From positions 186,001 to 250,000 of the forward strand of contig NZ_QGGB01000002.1 in assembly GCF_003150675.1 (NCBI RefSeq): DNA of 64,000 bases, written 5' to 3'. The DNA comes from Rhodohalobacter mucosus. Its GTDB lineage: Bacteria > Bacteroidota > Rhodothermia > Balneolales > Balneolaceae. The notes beneath the pieces were generated by a model. That model was not told the DNA's origin and did no database searches. It saw nothing but the letters and a program-made list of their open reading frames with translations. How positions within the stretch are numbered: the first letter of the stretch is position 1; every line of letters starts with the position of its first letter. Below are positions 44,063-53,818 of this stretch, piece after piece. The position numbers were made by a program, and so were the translations under genes.

Positions 44063-45090
44063 TTTTTTACCCAGAATAAATCAGAAGTCAGCTGCCGGGT
44101 TCCCAGCAGGAATTTCAGCTGTTTGATACGTGTATAAGGATTTGCCAGGAACTGTTTTTCATCCATGTCAATTCGCTCAAACAGTTCGCGCATCTCTCGC
44201 GCACCGGCCTCCGCGGTATAGTCACAAGAAAAGCCAGGCAGCAGAGAATTGATTTTATCGAACGAAACCCGGTAGCTTCGGTTGTCGCCGCCACTATCAC
44301 CGAAGGTGGTTTTACACCCTGGGAATGCAGCGCCAACAATTTCTGCAATTTCCCTGACTCTGTAGTTTTCAACGGTATCCCCTACATTAAACACTTCGTT
44401 ATGAATCGACTCAATCGGAGCTTCAAGTACGCATTTCACGGCCTTGCTGATATCCCGTATATGCACCAGCGGCCGCCAGGGCATACCGTCACTTATCATC
44501 TCGATAATTCCGCGGGTCCAGGCCAGGCCTGCCAGGTTGTTCAGTACAATATCGAACCGCATTCGGGGAGAGGCCCCGTACGCAGTAGAATTTCGCAAAA
44601 ACGTGGGCGAAAACGTCTCATCGGCCAGCCTGGAAACCTCCTCTTCTACCAGCACTTTGCAGGTTGCATAGGTCGTTTGCGGATTGGTTTCCGACTCTTC
44701 CGTTTTGTATGAATCATTTCCTGCTCCGTACACGCTGCAGGAGGAAGCATAGACAAAGCGTTTGATCCCGGCCTCTTTGCACAATTTAGCGATATGGACG
44801 CTCCCCTTGTGATTAATATTGAAAGTAATCTCCTTATTTAGCTGCCCGAGAGGATCGTTTGAAAGCTCCGCAAGATGAACCACCGCATCAAACCCTTCAA
44901 GGTCGCCGGCCGTGATGGACCTCAAGTCTTTGTTGATATAGGACGGATAGAGCTGCTCCCCGTTATTGAACAGCCATCCCGCCCTGTAATACCCGGTATC
45001 CAGCCCTCTTACATTAAAGCCGTTTTCTATTAAATAGGGCCCCATCACTGACCCAATATATCCGTCCGTTCCTGTAACAAGTACATTCAT
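44059..45090 (-). CDS. NAD-dependent nucleotide-sugar epimerase/reductase (extended SDR)
   Basis: A 343-residue extended SDR. NVLVTGTDGYIGSVMGPYLI is the NAD(P) loop. ASSCSVYG carries the catalytic Ser, and TTYATCKVLVEEE the Tyr-x3-Lys pair. HIRDISKAV and FNVGDTVENYRVREIAEI are typical of sugar 4-epimerases and 4-ketoreductases. It is coupled to the RmlC-like gene by a 4-base overlap, as in pathways where C3/C5 epimerisation and C4 reduction follow each other. The substrate is probably the same branched or deoxy nucleotide sugar; the exact product is not determinable. Confidence 0.87.
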   Translation of the reverse strand: MNVLVTGTDGYIGSVMGPYLIENGFNVRGLDTGYYRAGWLFNNGEQLYPSYINKDLRSITAGDLEGFDAVVHLAELSNDPLGQLNKEITFNINHKGSVHIAKLCKEAGIKRFVYASSCSVYGAGNDSYKTEESETNPQTTYATCKVLVEEEVSRLADETFSPTFLRNSTAYGASPRMRFDIVLNNLAGLAWTRGIIEMISDGMPWRPLVHIRDISKAVKCVLEAPIESIHNEVFNVGDTVENYRVREIAEIVGAAFPGCKTTFGDSGGDNRSYRVSFDKINSLLPGFSCDYTAEAGAREMRELFERIDMDEKQFLANPYTRIKQLKFLLGTRQLTSDLFWVKK

Positions 45091-45244
45091 ATTCTGTTAA
45101 TTCTGTTTGTTATACGCTCTCTTCCTATTGATAATAAAACTATTTATGATGTCGGCGTAATTATATTTTATTAATCGGAACCGCTCATTGAATTATGTTT
45201 GAACCAGGATCCGGCAAAGAACAGCTGTCAGGGTGACTAAAAAC

Positions 45245-46330
45245 TCAATTCAGCTGCGGATCGTAACTCTTCTCAATTACCGATCGCGGGTTCTTCAGCT
45301 GACCTGCCGTCTTCATCCGGTTTCCCCTGAAAACCGGCCGGTTCTGGCCTGAGGTTTTTCGCAATTCCACATTCATTATTTTGAAAAGATGAAGTATGGC
45401 CCCCCTCAAAACATATTTCAGAAATGTTGAAGTGTTGAATGATAAATTCAGATCATCCAGAACCTGCAATTGCCTTTTAAACCGTTCAACAGACCGGTTC
45501 TCAAACAGATTGGCAGCCAACATGCTGTAAAATCTGTGGAAGTCAGCTTTCAGACACTTTTGATACTCTACCTCATTCAGGTAATAGGGCCCGTACTCGA
45601 GCGTGTTAAAGAGTTTTGCATGGATCCAGGTGAAATCCGTTTGACAAGCTGTGCTTGTTTGGCTGTTTTCGTGACGCCTCGTAAATGTGAGCACCTGATG
45701 TACAAAACCAAAGTCTGAATTTTTCAGCAGTTCAATACAGGCACCGGTATCGGTACCCTGATGTGATTCCACATACACTTTTTCCCTCTCCCGGATCAAA
45801 TCACATCGCAGCAGCAGCGAGGTGGGGGCACCAAAATAGAAGGTGTTATCCAGAAAATAGCTTCTGCAGATCTCTTCTCCCGAAATGCAGTGGCTTGGAT
45901 ATGGAAGTCCGTCCAGCCCCACTCTCCGGTCATCCAGCCGGTACGCCCCCACGATTCCCACAGTCGGGTACTTCTCGTTCAGGGCAACCATCTTTGATAT
46001 GCAGTCCGGGAAGAGCATGTCGTCTGCATGCACCACTTTGCAGTATTTGCTGTCTGGCGATATCTGATGAAAAGAATGATTGAAATTTTCCATCTGGGGC
46101 AGGAACTCCTCATTGTTGTGTATTCTGATACGGCTGTCCCGTTCCGCATACTCTTCCATAATCTCCAGGCTGCGGTCCGTGCTTTGGTTGTTCACCAGCA
46201 CGTACTCCCAGTTCGAGTAGCTTTGTGCCAGCACGCTTTCAATACACTCTCTCAGATAGGTTTCTCCGTTATAAACGGGAGTCAACACGGAAACAAAGGG
46301 TTCCTCAACTGTTCTGTCTGCCTTCTCCAT
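45245..46330 (-). CDS. Glycosyltransferase family 2, paralogue of 36011-37039
   Basis: A 361-residue GT-A enzyme. Motifs PFVSVLTPVYNGETYLRECI, WEYVLVNNQSTDRSLEIMEE, VVHADDMLFPDCI and FTRRHENSQTSTACQ match the gene at 36.0-37.0 kb almost word for word through residue 250; the C-terminal region then diverges. Both paralogues also share GLPYPSH and FYFGAP(T/S)-type segments, so donor use is probably the same. It follows the DUF4910 gene by 34 bases. Acceptor and linkage are unknown. Confidence 0.88.
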   Translation of the reverse strand: MEKADRTVEEPFVSVLTPVYNGETYLRECIESVLAQSYSNWEYVLVNNQSTDRSLEIMEEYAERDSRIRIHNNEEFLPQMENFNHSFHQISPDSKYCKVVHADDMLFPDCISKMVALNEKYPTVGIVGAYRLDDRRVGLDGLPYPSHCISGEEICRSYFLDNTFYFGAPTSLLLRCDLIREREKVYVESHQGTDTGACIELLKNSDFGFVHQVLTFTRRHENSQTSTACQTDFTWIHAKLFNTLEYGPYYLNEVEYQKCLKADFHRFYSMLAANLFENRSVERFKRQLQVLDDLNLSFNTSTFLKYVLRGAILHLFKIMNVELRKTSGQNRPVFRGNRMKTAGQLKNPRSVIEKSYDPQLN

Positions 46331-46364
46331 AACTACGTGTTTTAAATGCTATCAAATAAAAACC

Positions 46365-47660
46365 TTACTCTGCCGGTTTAAGCAAATCAATCTGCATCAG
46401 TGCCTCGGCCGCACGTGCAATGTTTCTGAAGCTCAACCCGGACTTCCGGGAAATATCCAGCAGAGAGTGTTCTCCATCTGAATAATTCAGGGTCCACAAT
46501 ACAGCCTCCTGATCAATGTTTGTTTTATTTTTCCCTCCGCTCAGGCTATAAAGGCCTCTCTTTCCCAAAAAGGGCTCACACCTGGGATTTTGATTCAGGT
46601 ACGAGTCATTATGCTCAATGATGTATAGAATCTCCTCCAGCTTTGAGAGAGAGTCCGCAAGGGATTCGGGTCTCACAAAATCCGGATTATCGGCAGATGT
46701 GTGGTACTCGGGAAATTCTCCGTAGGGAGTGCGCATCAGCAATCCTACAGGCAAATTAAATCCCGGTGAACAGAACTGCCTTTCATCATACCCCACAGGT
46801 TCAAATTCACGAATTTCATAAGGCCCCTTCGTATCCGACAGTGCTTTTTCCACAATTCTGTCGATGTCAGCTTCTCCGGACCTGCTCTTTTTGAACGTCA
46901 TGGAGCGGCCCGGATCCCCCAAACAGGATAAAATAAGACCATATTTGATTTTGTCAACCACCTTCTCATTTTTTGCCAGCCAGGTGATGGCCCCAATCGT
47001 TGCGGGAATAAAAAGAAAACGATAGGAATATCTCAATTGATATTGCTTTAACAGCTGTTCCGCCAGATGAACCGCAATACTGATTCCTGACAGGTTATCG
47101 TTGCACAGCGACGGATGGCAGGTGTGGGTGGAGATGAGAACCTCTTCCCGGGTCTCTCCCTCAATGAACAGCTCACCATAGGTAAGGCTTCCCTCTTTCA
47201 GTGAGGAATCGATGTAAACGTGATATGTATCCTCCTCAAGGGCTTTCAGCTGGTTATGTGTCATACAGAATCCCCAATGTTCACTGAAATAGGAGGTCTT
47301 GTGGGGTACCAGGCCGGGCTGTTCCGGCAGCGAGAAGAGATGCTTCTTCAACTCACTCAACGTTACCTTCTTATTCACCGGAATACTGTAGCTCATTACA
47401 TGCAGGTTCAGATCTGCAAAGTCCACAATTTTCCGGCCTGCGGAGTCTTTAATCCATGCCTCGTTGATATTCCACTCTTTCGGAACCTGCCAGTCAAAAA
47501 CCTTTTCTCCCGTGGGAATTTCAACCACCTCAAGGGGAATGCGGCTCCTGATAATTTCCAGGGTCTCTCTGACGCCGTTACCGGTAATGCTTCTGCAGAT
47601 CGGATACATCTCCCCGATCAGCTGATGCATGCTTTTCCCGTAATCTCTGTTTCTGCTCAT
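46365..47660 (-). CDS. DUF4910 aminopeptidase-like protein with C-terminal winged helix
   Basis: A 431-residue protein recognised by YPICRSITGNGVRETLEIIR near the N-terminus, the M28-like metal region VLISTHTCHPSLCNDNLSGI (His and Asp ligands), GPYEIREFEPVGYDERQFCS and FPEYHTSADNPDFV. The last 70 residues look like a winged-helix module. Members occur in surface-polysaccharide loci across bacteria, often beside aminotransferases and sugar-modifying genes. Hydrolysis of an aminoacyl or amide bond on a sugar is plausible, but no substrate is known. It could equally regulate or edit the ATP-grasp products of this locus. Confidence 0.85.
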   Translation of the reverse strand: MSRNRDYGKSMHQLIGEMYPICRSITGNGVRETLEIIRSRIPLEVVEIPTGEKVFDWQVPKEWNINEAWIKDSAGRKIVDFADLNLHVMSYSIPVNKKVTLSELKKHLFSLPEQPGLVPHKTSYFSEHWGFCMTHNQLKALEEDTYHVYIDSSLKEGSLTYGELFIEGETREEVLISTHTCHPSLCNDNLSGISIAVHLAEQLLKQYQLRYSYRFLFIPATIGAITWLAKNEKVVDKIKYGLILSCLGDPGRSMTFKKSRSGEADIDRIVEKALSDTKGPYEIREFEPVGYDERQFCSPGFNLPVGLLMRTPYGEFPEYHTSADNPDFVRPESLADSLSKLEEILYIIEHNDSYLNQNPRCEPFLGKRGLYSLSGGKNKTNIDQEAVLWTLNYSDGEHSLLDISRKSGLSFRNIARAAEALMQIDLLKPAE

Positions 47661-47803
47661 TTTATTGCAACGTTCTGATTCTCAGTATTGATGAATATTC
47701 TTTACATAAGATGCCGGTCAATCACTTGCGCATGTATTTACAAACCTGACAATTCATGCCAATTGGCTCTTTGATAAACTTTGGCATTTTCAATCCATTA
47801 ACC

Positions 47804-49600
47804 CTAACCTTCCAGGGCCATCTCCCTGAAGTGGCGGTTGGTTTCTATCAGCTCCCTGTACGATCCGGCCTGCTCGATCCTGCCGTTCTCCATAAAGTAG
47901 ATCACGTCGCAGTTCTGTACGGTGGTGAGGCGGTGGGCAATCATAATGATGGTCCGATCCCCCTTCAGGGCATCTATTGCTTCCGTAATATATTTTTCCG
48001 TGATGTTATCCAGCGCCGAAGTCGCTTCGTCCATTACCAGCACATCCGGATTGTGGTAGAGTGCGCGGGCAATGCCCACCCGCTGCCGCTGTCCGCCCGA
48101 GATCCGGGTCCCGTTTTCACCGATAATGGTATCCAGTCCCTCCGGCATTCGGCTCACCATCTCTTCAAGCTGAGCCAGCTTCACCGCTTCCATCACTTTT
48201 TCGTCGTCAATCTCCTTTTCAGGCAACCCGAAAGCGATATTGCTGCGCAGTGTCTCATCAGCCAGGTAGATGGACTGCGGGATGTAGCCGATATTTTTTT
48301 GCCAGGATGACACATCTTCCCGGATGTCCGTACCGTCCACCCGGATGGATCCTCTTCCCGGCTCAAGCAAGCCAAGCAGCAGATCCACCATCGTGGTTTT
48401 GCCGGCTCCGGATGCACCCACAAAAGCGACGGAAGCACCCTTTGGTATGGAAAGCGAAACGCCCTGTACCGACTGCTCATCGCTCTCCGGATAGCTGTAC
48501 CAGACGTTCTGAATCTCAATCCTTTCGCGCAGTTCCAGCCTCTTATGACCCTTCCTCTCCATCTCCAGTTTTTGGCTGTACTCCTCCAGCTCCTTCAGGT
48601 CATTGTAGATGGGATCAACGGAGACCAGATTGTACTGCAAATTGGTGTATTGTGATCCTAAGAGCTGAATAGAGGGCATCAGCCGTACCGTGGCCATCGC
48701 AAAGAGGGTCAGTATCGGAATAATCAGCTCCATGGGGCGCCCCTGCCAGACCAGGATCACCGATATCAGAAGCATCCCCACAACGGCGGTTGTCTCGATG
48801 ATCGGCTTTGGGATCTGCATGATGAACCGGAGGAGCGCCAATAGCCTGGTGCTTTTATCGGCTTCGGTACTGAACTTGTCGATAAACTCATCCTCCCGGT
48901 TCAGCACCCTTGCGTCCTTGATGCCGCCCAGACCCTGGTTCACCGCCTTGATCATCTTTTCGCGGCGGTTCAGCTCCTCTTCCCCGTACCGCTTCATTTT
49001 TTTCCGTATGGTGATAACAAAGGAGCCGATTCCCACACCGGCCAGCGCAATAATCAGCAGTGTGATCATCGGCTCAACCACAAAGAGGAACAGCAGGATG
49101 GAAACCGTCATCACCAATTCCCTGGCCATGCTTAAAATGTACGTGACCACGATATTGATCACCACATTCACCTCGTTGATGATGTTTCTGAGCAGTTCGG
49201 AAGTGTTACGCTGCAGGTGGAAGGTGTAGGGAGCCCGCATATAGGATTTCATCATGCGGCGGCTGATCGTATACCGCCGGCGGTAGATAAATCGCGCCTC
49301 AAAAAAGTTGAAGGAGATGATGTAAGCGCTTTTCAGGAGAAAAACCGCCACCAGGGCCAGCGACCCGCCGATCAGCAGCTCTCTTGCGGTTGAAATGCCG
49401 AATGCACTTAATACCGGCTGTATCCACTCCAGTTCCAGTATTCTCTCCGGACTGGCCACAATGGCTACAAACGCGGGAATCATGCCGATCCCGATTACCT
49501 CAAGCACTGCAGCGATCATCATCAGAAAGAAGAGGATCAGCAGCTTCACCGGGTCCTTCTTCGGAAGAATGTAGAGTAACTTTTTGAATGATTTCAGCAA
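47804..49600 (-). CDS. ABC exporter, PglK/MsbA-like lipid-linked oligosaccharide flippase
   Basis: A 598-residue half-transporter with fused domains. Six membrane segments span about residues 18-310. The nucleotide-binding domain has FVGASGAGKTTMVDLLLGLL (Walker A near residue 395), NIGYIPQSIYLADETLRSNI (Q-loop region), ISGGQRQRVGIARALY (signature), VLVMDEATSALD (Walker B) and MIAHRLTT (switch His). The order and spacing resemble PglK, which flips lipid-linked oligosaccharides. No Wzx is visible in the window, so this is the best flippase candidate. The start codon is TTG at 49600; no ATG is close enough to keep the first segment. Confidence 0.88.
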   Translation of the reverse strand: MLKSFKKLLYILPKKDPVKLLILFFLMMIAAVLEVIGIGMIPAFVAIVASPERILELEWIQPVLSAFGISTARELLIGGSLALVAVFLLKSAYIISFNFFEARFIYRRRYTISRRMMKSYMRAPYTFHLQRNTSELLRNIINEVNVVINIVVTYILSMARELVMTVSILLFLFVVEPMITLLIIALAGVGIGSFVITIRKKMKRYGEEELNRREKMIKAVNQGLGGIKDARVLNREDEFIDKFSTEADKSTRLLALLRFIMQIPKPIIETTAVVGMLLISVILVWQGRPMELIIPILTLFAMATVRLMPSIQLLGSQYTNLQYNLVSVDPIYNDLKELEEYSQKLEMERKGHKRLELRERIEIQNVWYSYPESDEQSVQGVSLSIPKGASVAFVGASGAGKTTMVDLLLGLLEPGRGSIRVDGTDIREDVSSWQKNIGYIPQSIYLADETLRSNIAFGLPEKEIDDEKVMEAVKLAQLEEMVSRMPEGLDTIIGENGTRISGGQRQRVGIARALYHNPDVLVMDEATSALDNITEKYITEAIDALKGDRTIIMIAHRLTTVQNCDVIYFMENGRIEQAGSYRELIETNRHFREMALEG

Positions 49601-49947
49601 AATGTGGTATTCGTTGAGTGAAAAATGGGTTTACACAACCTACTGCAGTCTGTAACGTCTCTTCAATATTTTACGAAATCTATCACCTTTCTCAGATAAA
49701 CCGTAATTTGAATTTCTTAATCGTACTTTTTTTATAATCAATGTACGATGATGCCTACTGCTCGAATCCCGGATAAATTGAATTTGACCGGCAGGTTACA
49801 ACATATATTTAACCTAATTGTAATCGTTTTTTTATCGTACCACATAATCACGGCCGGTTGATTAACCAATACTAATATAGTCTCAGAAAAATCTGAGTTA
49901 ATTTTTATGTCTGAGTTGTGGATGAATCCCAAGTATGAACCATTTAT
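49601..49947. promoter_or_regulatory. Divergent AT-rich intergenic region
   Basis: 347 bases between the minus-strand ABC exporter and the plus-strand GT25 gene, rich in A and T. Promoters for both are expected here. No clear sigma box, hairpin or small gene was identified. Confidence 0.35.
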
Positions 49948-50754
49948 ATGTCATCAAAAGAAGCGATTTTCAAACTGATTAACCGGTCTTTTGATCAGGT
50001 ATTTCTGATCTCGCTCAAAAAAAGCAATGACCGCAGGGAGAAACTTAAAGACATTTTAAACGGCCTTGATTATGAAATTTTCTGGGGGGTAAACGGGTCT
50101 GAACTGGATCTGAATGAGCTGGAGCTCTCGGGTAAACTTGACAACAGTGGGCGATATCAACAAAACAGACCGCCCCTCTCGAGCGGTGAGGTTGGGTGTG
50201 CACTGTCTCATCTGGGCATTTATCAAACCATCCTCGAACGCGGCCTGAAAAACGCACTGATTCTGGAAGACGACCTGGTCGTTGATCAATCCAACCCCGG
50301 GCTGCCAGGCACACTGGAGCAATCGTTTTCAGAGCTGCCCCCCGACTGGGATCTGCTCTACCTGGGATATGCCGATAATAACAACGCAATCAGTCCAGGC
50401 GGCCTGCTTAGAGCCTGGGCAATCTATCCGCTGCTCTATCTCTTCAACAGAGAACGGTTCAATCCCGCAAAGTTCAGACGGCGCTTCCCCAGAAATTACT
50501 CCCAAAACCTGCAGCGCGCAGGATATCACTACCGGACCCATGCATATGGTGTCTCAAACAACGGTGCCAAAAAAATTCTGGGTTTTCAGACCCCTGTAGC
50601 CTACGCATCAGACAATGCCATCTCGGAAATGTGTACCACAAAGGCCATCAATGCTTTTCGGGTAAAGAACAGGGTATTCTATCAAAACAGGGATCTGGAA
50701 ACCACCATCAAGGGGCGGTACATTGATAAGGGCAAATCGCCTCATCGTCACTAA
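49948..50754 (+). CDS. Glycosyltransferase family 25 (LPS galactosyltransferase-like)
   Basis: A 268-residue protein of the GT25 family. FDQVFLISLKKSNDRREKLK is the characteristic first strand, LSSGEVGCALSHLGIYQTIL the donor-binding helix, ALILEDDLVVDQS the metal-binding Asp motif, and AYGVSNNGAKKILGF the conserved third block. Such enzymes add galactose or glucose to lipo-oligosaccharides. It is one of two plus-strand genes inside the locus and is divergent from the ABC exporter, so it may be regulated separately. Codon and base use do not stand out by eye. Confidence 0.9.
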   Translation: MSSKEAIFKLINRSFDQVFLISLKKSNDRREKLKDILNGLDYEIFWGVNGSELDLNELELSGKLDNSGRYQQNRPPLSSGEVGCALSHLGIYQTILERGLKNALILEDDLVVDQSNPGLPGTLEQSFSELPPDWDLLYLGYADNNNAISPGGLLRAWAIYPLLYLFNRERFNPAKFRRRFPRNYSQNLQRAGYHYRTHAYGVSNNGAKKILGFQTPVAYASDNAISEMCTTKAINAFRVKNRVFYQNRDLETTIKGRYIDKGKSPHRH

Positions 50755-50957
50755 TTGCGTTCCAACGTTCAAAATTGGGATTACCGGAAGCATCCTTTCA
50801 CCGTCTGACAGAGATTGATCTGAACCTCTTCTTAGGACGTAAATCTGATTCTGGAGATGAAAAGTTTAAAGATCAGCAGGATGATCCGCAGCACTCATTT
50901 TTCAGATTGTCTGATAGTGGCCTTCAGCATCAGCCATCCAAATGCCGGGAGAGATGC

Positions 50958-52007
50958 TCATCGAAACCCGCTTTTTATCACTTCCTTCATCCTTCTCTCA
51001 ACAAATGCGGTCACCAGCCACCCCAGCTCTGTAAAATTTCGAACAAGCGGCACGGCTTCAAAATAGAGCAGCATCTTATCTTTCATGCTCATTCCCTTTA
51101 CGTCATTGTACAGGCTGTAGTTAAAAAACCCGAGGGTGCTTTTTAAACGCATCAGACGCGTAAATTCGTCATGGTTCTGCTCATGGAGCTCTCTGTAGCA
51201 GTTATAGGCGGCACGGCTGTTTACCTCGCCCTGCTGCATGCTGTTGATTCCCTCCGGGTGGATTCGGTACACGCCGAAATTTTCCCTGAAGTAGTAGGCC
51301 TTGTGGTCTTTGATCAGATGGTAGAAAAGGTGTATATCCCTGTAGTACCTGTATGTGGTTAGATCAAAACTGCGATACACATCTGTTCGGAACACTGCGG
51401 TCATCAATTTGGTCATCCAGGCCTGCTTCATCTCCTCCAGGGTGAATGTAAACCCTCCTTCGTTTCCGTTCAGAGATAAAATCGTTTCTTTACCGAATCT
51501 GTTATCCGGTACCATATAATTGATAAACCCGCCAAAACATGCAGAATAGTCAGGATGGGCTTCCAGAAACCTCACCTGCTTTTGCAGTTTCAGCGGATCG
51601 GTCCAGTAATCGTCACCTTCACAAAGTGCGATGTATGTTCCCCGGACTCTATCCAGGTTCAGTATTTCGGGATGATTCCCTAGCGAATATTGATTTTCTT
51701 CCTGATAAATCACCGAGATCAGGTTGGGGAACTCTGATTCATACTCGTACAGCTTCTGTGGTGTTTGATCGGATGAGGCGTCGTCGTGAATCAGTATTTC
51801 AACCCTGAACGTAGTTTCCTGGTTCAGAAACCCTTCAATGGCATCACGAATAAATTGCTCATGATTATAGGTAAGGCAGGCAATGCTCACCAGCGGCTCT
51901 GTTTCATCCGGCCACTGCTGGGTTCTCACGGCTATGGGTTCCTTTAATCTCATATTCCCAATAGGGCTTCCTCCATTTGCAGGTAGATAGTGCCGCTTTT
52001 TCGGCAT
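50958..52007 (-). CDS. Glycosyltransferase family 2
   Basis: A 349-residue GT-A enzyme. PLVSIACLTYNHEQFIRDAI is the nucleotide loop, VEILIHDDASSDQTPQKLYE the donor site, and TYIALCEGDDYWTDPLKLQK the metal-binding Asp pair. The first 35 residues are an extension with no recognised motif, and a start at Met19 is possible. It is related to GT2 enzymes that add branching sugars in O-antigen loci. It starts 3 bases after the WbqC gene ends and shares its transcript. Confidence 0.88.
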   Translation of the reverse strand: MPKKRHYLPANGGSPIGNMRLKEPIAVRTQQWPDETEPLVSIACLTYNHEQFIRDAIEGFLNQETTFRVEILIHDDASSDQTPQKLYEYESEFPNLISVIYQEENQYSLGNHPEILNLDRVRGTYIALCEGDDYWTDPLKLQKQVRFLEAHPDYSACFGGFINYMVPDNRFGKETILSLNGNEGGFTFTLEEMKQAWMTKLMTAVFRTDVYRSFDLTTYRYYRDIHLFYHLIKDHKAYYFRENFGVYRIHPEGINSMQQGEVNSRAAYNCYRELHEQNHDEFTRLMRLKSTLGFFNYSLYNDVKGMSMKDKMLLYFEAVPLVRNFTELGWLVTAFVERRMKEVIKSGFR

Positions 52008-52010
52008 CTG

Positions 52011-52715
52011 TCAGATTAACCTGTACTGCCCAAGCATTTCCTGAATGGTTTCTGTTGAATTGAACATCATGACATCCAGGATGGATAATCCCGGAATAAA
52101 ATCATGGTTGAATTGTTCGTAGACCGGCAATTCGGGCATCAGGAACAAGAGTTCCACTCCCCTTTTGCCGAATTCCTTCCTGTTGTACAGTTTTTGGCCA
52201 CCGGGCAAATTGATATACCGGCTCGCTTCCATGGCATTGCAAATTTCGTACAGCCGCTCTTTTCCGCCAAGCCCTTTTGCAGACTGAATATCGGACGACG
52301 TGATAATTTCTGTATCAATACCCAGGCGTTCACAAACTCTATCGAACGAAAATCTGATAAACCGGTAGAGATTATTTTCATTACAGCCGAAGATCTCCCG
52401 AATAAACGGAAATACAGAATCAAAGCAGGGTGCTTTTCGGTAGGCATACTCAAGCCGAGACAGTATGCCTTCCCTTTTTTGCCTAAAATCAGGTGCAACT
52501 TCCCGCTCCCGTACATCAAGAAAGTCTGAGTCGGATTTAACAGGAATGGTAAAATATTGTGTTTTGCCATCAATCAGGAATCTGTTTCTGTTGAACCAGG
52601 ATTGCTTTGAGTATTGAACATCATCGTAGATCACAAAGCGTTCTGCAGCCTGCACCAGCTGAAAATAGCCCAGGTAAGGCAGGAAGTATGGCTGCATTAC
52701 GGCAAGGCGGGTCAT
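52011..52715 (-). CDS. WbqC-like protein
   Basis: A 234-residue protein of the WbqC family. AVMQPYFLPYLGYFQLVQAA and YDDVQYSKQSWFNRNRFL are the defining N-terminal motifs, and NLPGGQKLYNRKEFGKRGV is conserved near residue 180. The family is always found in surface-polysaccharide loci, often next to DegT aminotransferases; a role in modifying an amino sugar is suspected, but the activity is not established. Its ATG overlaps the DegT gene stop by 4 bases, so the two products are made together and probably work on the same sugar. Confidence 0.88.
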   Translation of the reverse strand: MTRLAVMQPYFLPYLGYFQLVQAAERFVIYDDVQYSKQSWFNRNRFLIDGKTQYFTIPVKSDSDFLDVREREVAPDFRQKREGILSRLEYAYRKAPCFDSVFPFIREIFGCNENNLYRFIRFSFDRVCERLGIDTEIITSSDIQSAKGLGGKERLYEICNAMEASRYINLPGGQKLYNRKEFGKRGVELLFLMPELPVYEQFNHDFIPGLSILDVMMFNSTETIQEMLGQYRLI

Positions 52716-53818
52716 ACGCTGCGAAGGGTTTTTTCAATGATGGCCACGATCAGATCCTGATTCTCCTTTGTGAGTGTATGATAGAGCGGAAGGCAAAGGA
52801 TACGGCTTGCAATATCTTCTGAAACAGGAGCCGGGGCGTCAGAAACGTAGTCAAGCGTATTAAGACTCGGATAAAAATATCTTCTTGGTGATATGCCTGC
52901 ACTCTCCAGTGTATTCTGAACCTTAAGCAGCTGCATTTCATTCTCAAAAAGTATCGGATAGTAAGCCGGTATCACGTAAGAATCCCGGAAAATTTTTTGG
53001 AAGCCTACATCTTGCACCGGATCCAGTACATGGCTGTAATAGCTGCACTGATTGCGGCGTATCTCCATTACTTCGTCAATATAGCGCAGATTGCACAAAC
53101 CCATTGCAGCGTGCATTTCAGAATTCTTTCCATTAATACCCACTCCGCTGAATTTACCGAATCCGTCATGACCAAAATTTCGCATCAGCTCAATTCGGGC
53201 AGCCATCTCCGGGTTGTTTGTAAATATGGCGCCCCCTTCCACGGTTTGAAAAATCTTCGTAGCGTGGAAGCTGGTTACGCTCAGGTCCCCCCTTGCAAAA
53301 ATCGATGTGCCTTTAAAGGTAGTTCCAAAGCAGTGAGCAGCGTCATAAATCACCTTCAGGCCATGTCTGTCAGAAATATCCTCAATGGTTTCAACATCAC
53401 ACGGATTTCCAAATACGTGCGTTGCAATGATTCCGGTAGTTAAAGGTGTGATGCTTTCCTCAATCTTATTCGCATCAACATTCAGCGTTTCCGCATCAAT
53501 ATCCACGAACACCGGCCTGCAATTCTCCCAAACAATGCTGCTTGTGGTTGCTACGTATGAAAACGGCGTTGTAATGATCTCGCCTTCCAGTTCAAGAGCC
53601 TGCATGGCTATCTGAAGTGCTATGGTCCCGTTGCTTACCAGCAATACATGATCGATTTCAAATCGATCAGCGAGTTTTTGTTCAAGCTCACGAACCAGTG
53701 GACCGTCATTTGTCAGCCTGTTTCTATCCCAGATGCTTTTTAAATGCTCTACATACTCCTCCAGTGGCGGCAGAAATGGTTCCGTAACTTGTATGGTATT
53801 TTTTTTCATTGAAGCCAT
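52712..53818 (-). CDS. DegT/DnrJ/EryC1 sugar aminotransferase
   Basis: A 368-residue PLP enzyme. LLVSNGTIALQIAMQALELE binds the cofactor phosphate, VIYDAAHCFGTTF holds the Asp and His that bind the PLP ring, and SFHATKIFQTVEGGAIFTN carries the Schiff-base lysine. It transfers an amino group from glutamate to a 4- or 3-keto nucleotide sugar. It is a candidate source of the amino sugar used by the PglD/PglC-type enzymes at the far end of the locus, but no partner 4,6-dehydratase other than gmd is present. Start ATG at 53818; Met4 is an alternative. Confidence 0.9.
   Translation of the reverse strand: MASMKKNTIQVTEPFLPPLEEYVEHLKSIWDRNRLTNDGPLVRELEQKLADRFEIDHVLLVSNGTIALQIAMQALELEGEIITTPFSYVATTSSIVWENCRPVFVDIDAETLNVDANKIEESITPLTTGIIATHVFGNPCDVETIEDISDRHGLKVIYDAAHCFGTTFKGTSIFARGDLSVTSFHATKIFQTVEGGAIFTNNPEMAARIELMRNFGHDGFGKFSGVGINGKNSEMHAAMGLCNLRYIDEVMEIRRNQCSYYSHVLDPVQDVGFQKIFRDSYVIPAYYPILFENEMQLLKVQNTLESAGISPRRYFYPSLNTLDYVSDAPAPVSEDIASRILCLPLYHTLTKENQDLIVAIIEKTLRSV

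Noticed and set aside
43535-45090. Complete dTDP-rhamnose pathway
   Set aside because: Only an RmlC-like protein and a general SDR are present; rmlA, rmlB and rmlD are not in the window.
49738-49932. Small 64-residue frame upstream of the ABC exporter
   Set aside because: AT-rich, no ribosome-binding site, no recognisable motif and located in a divergent promoter region.
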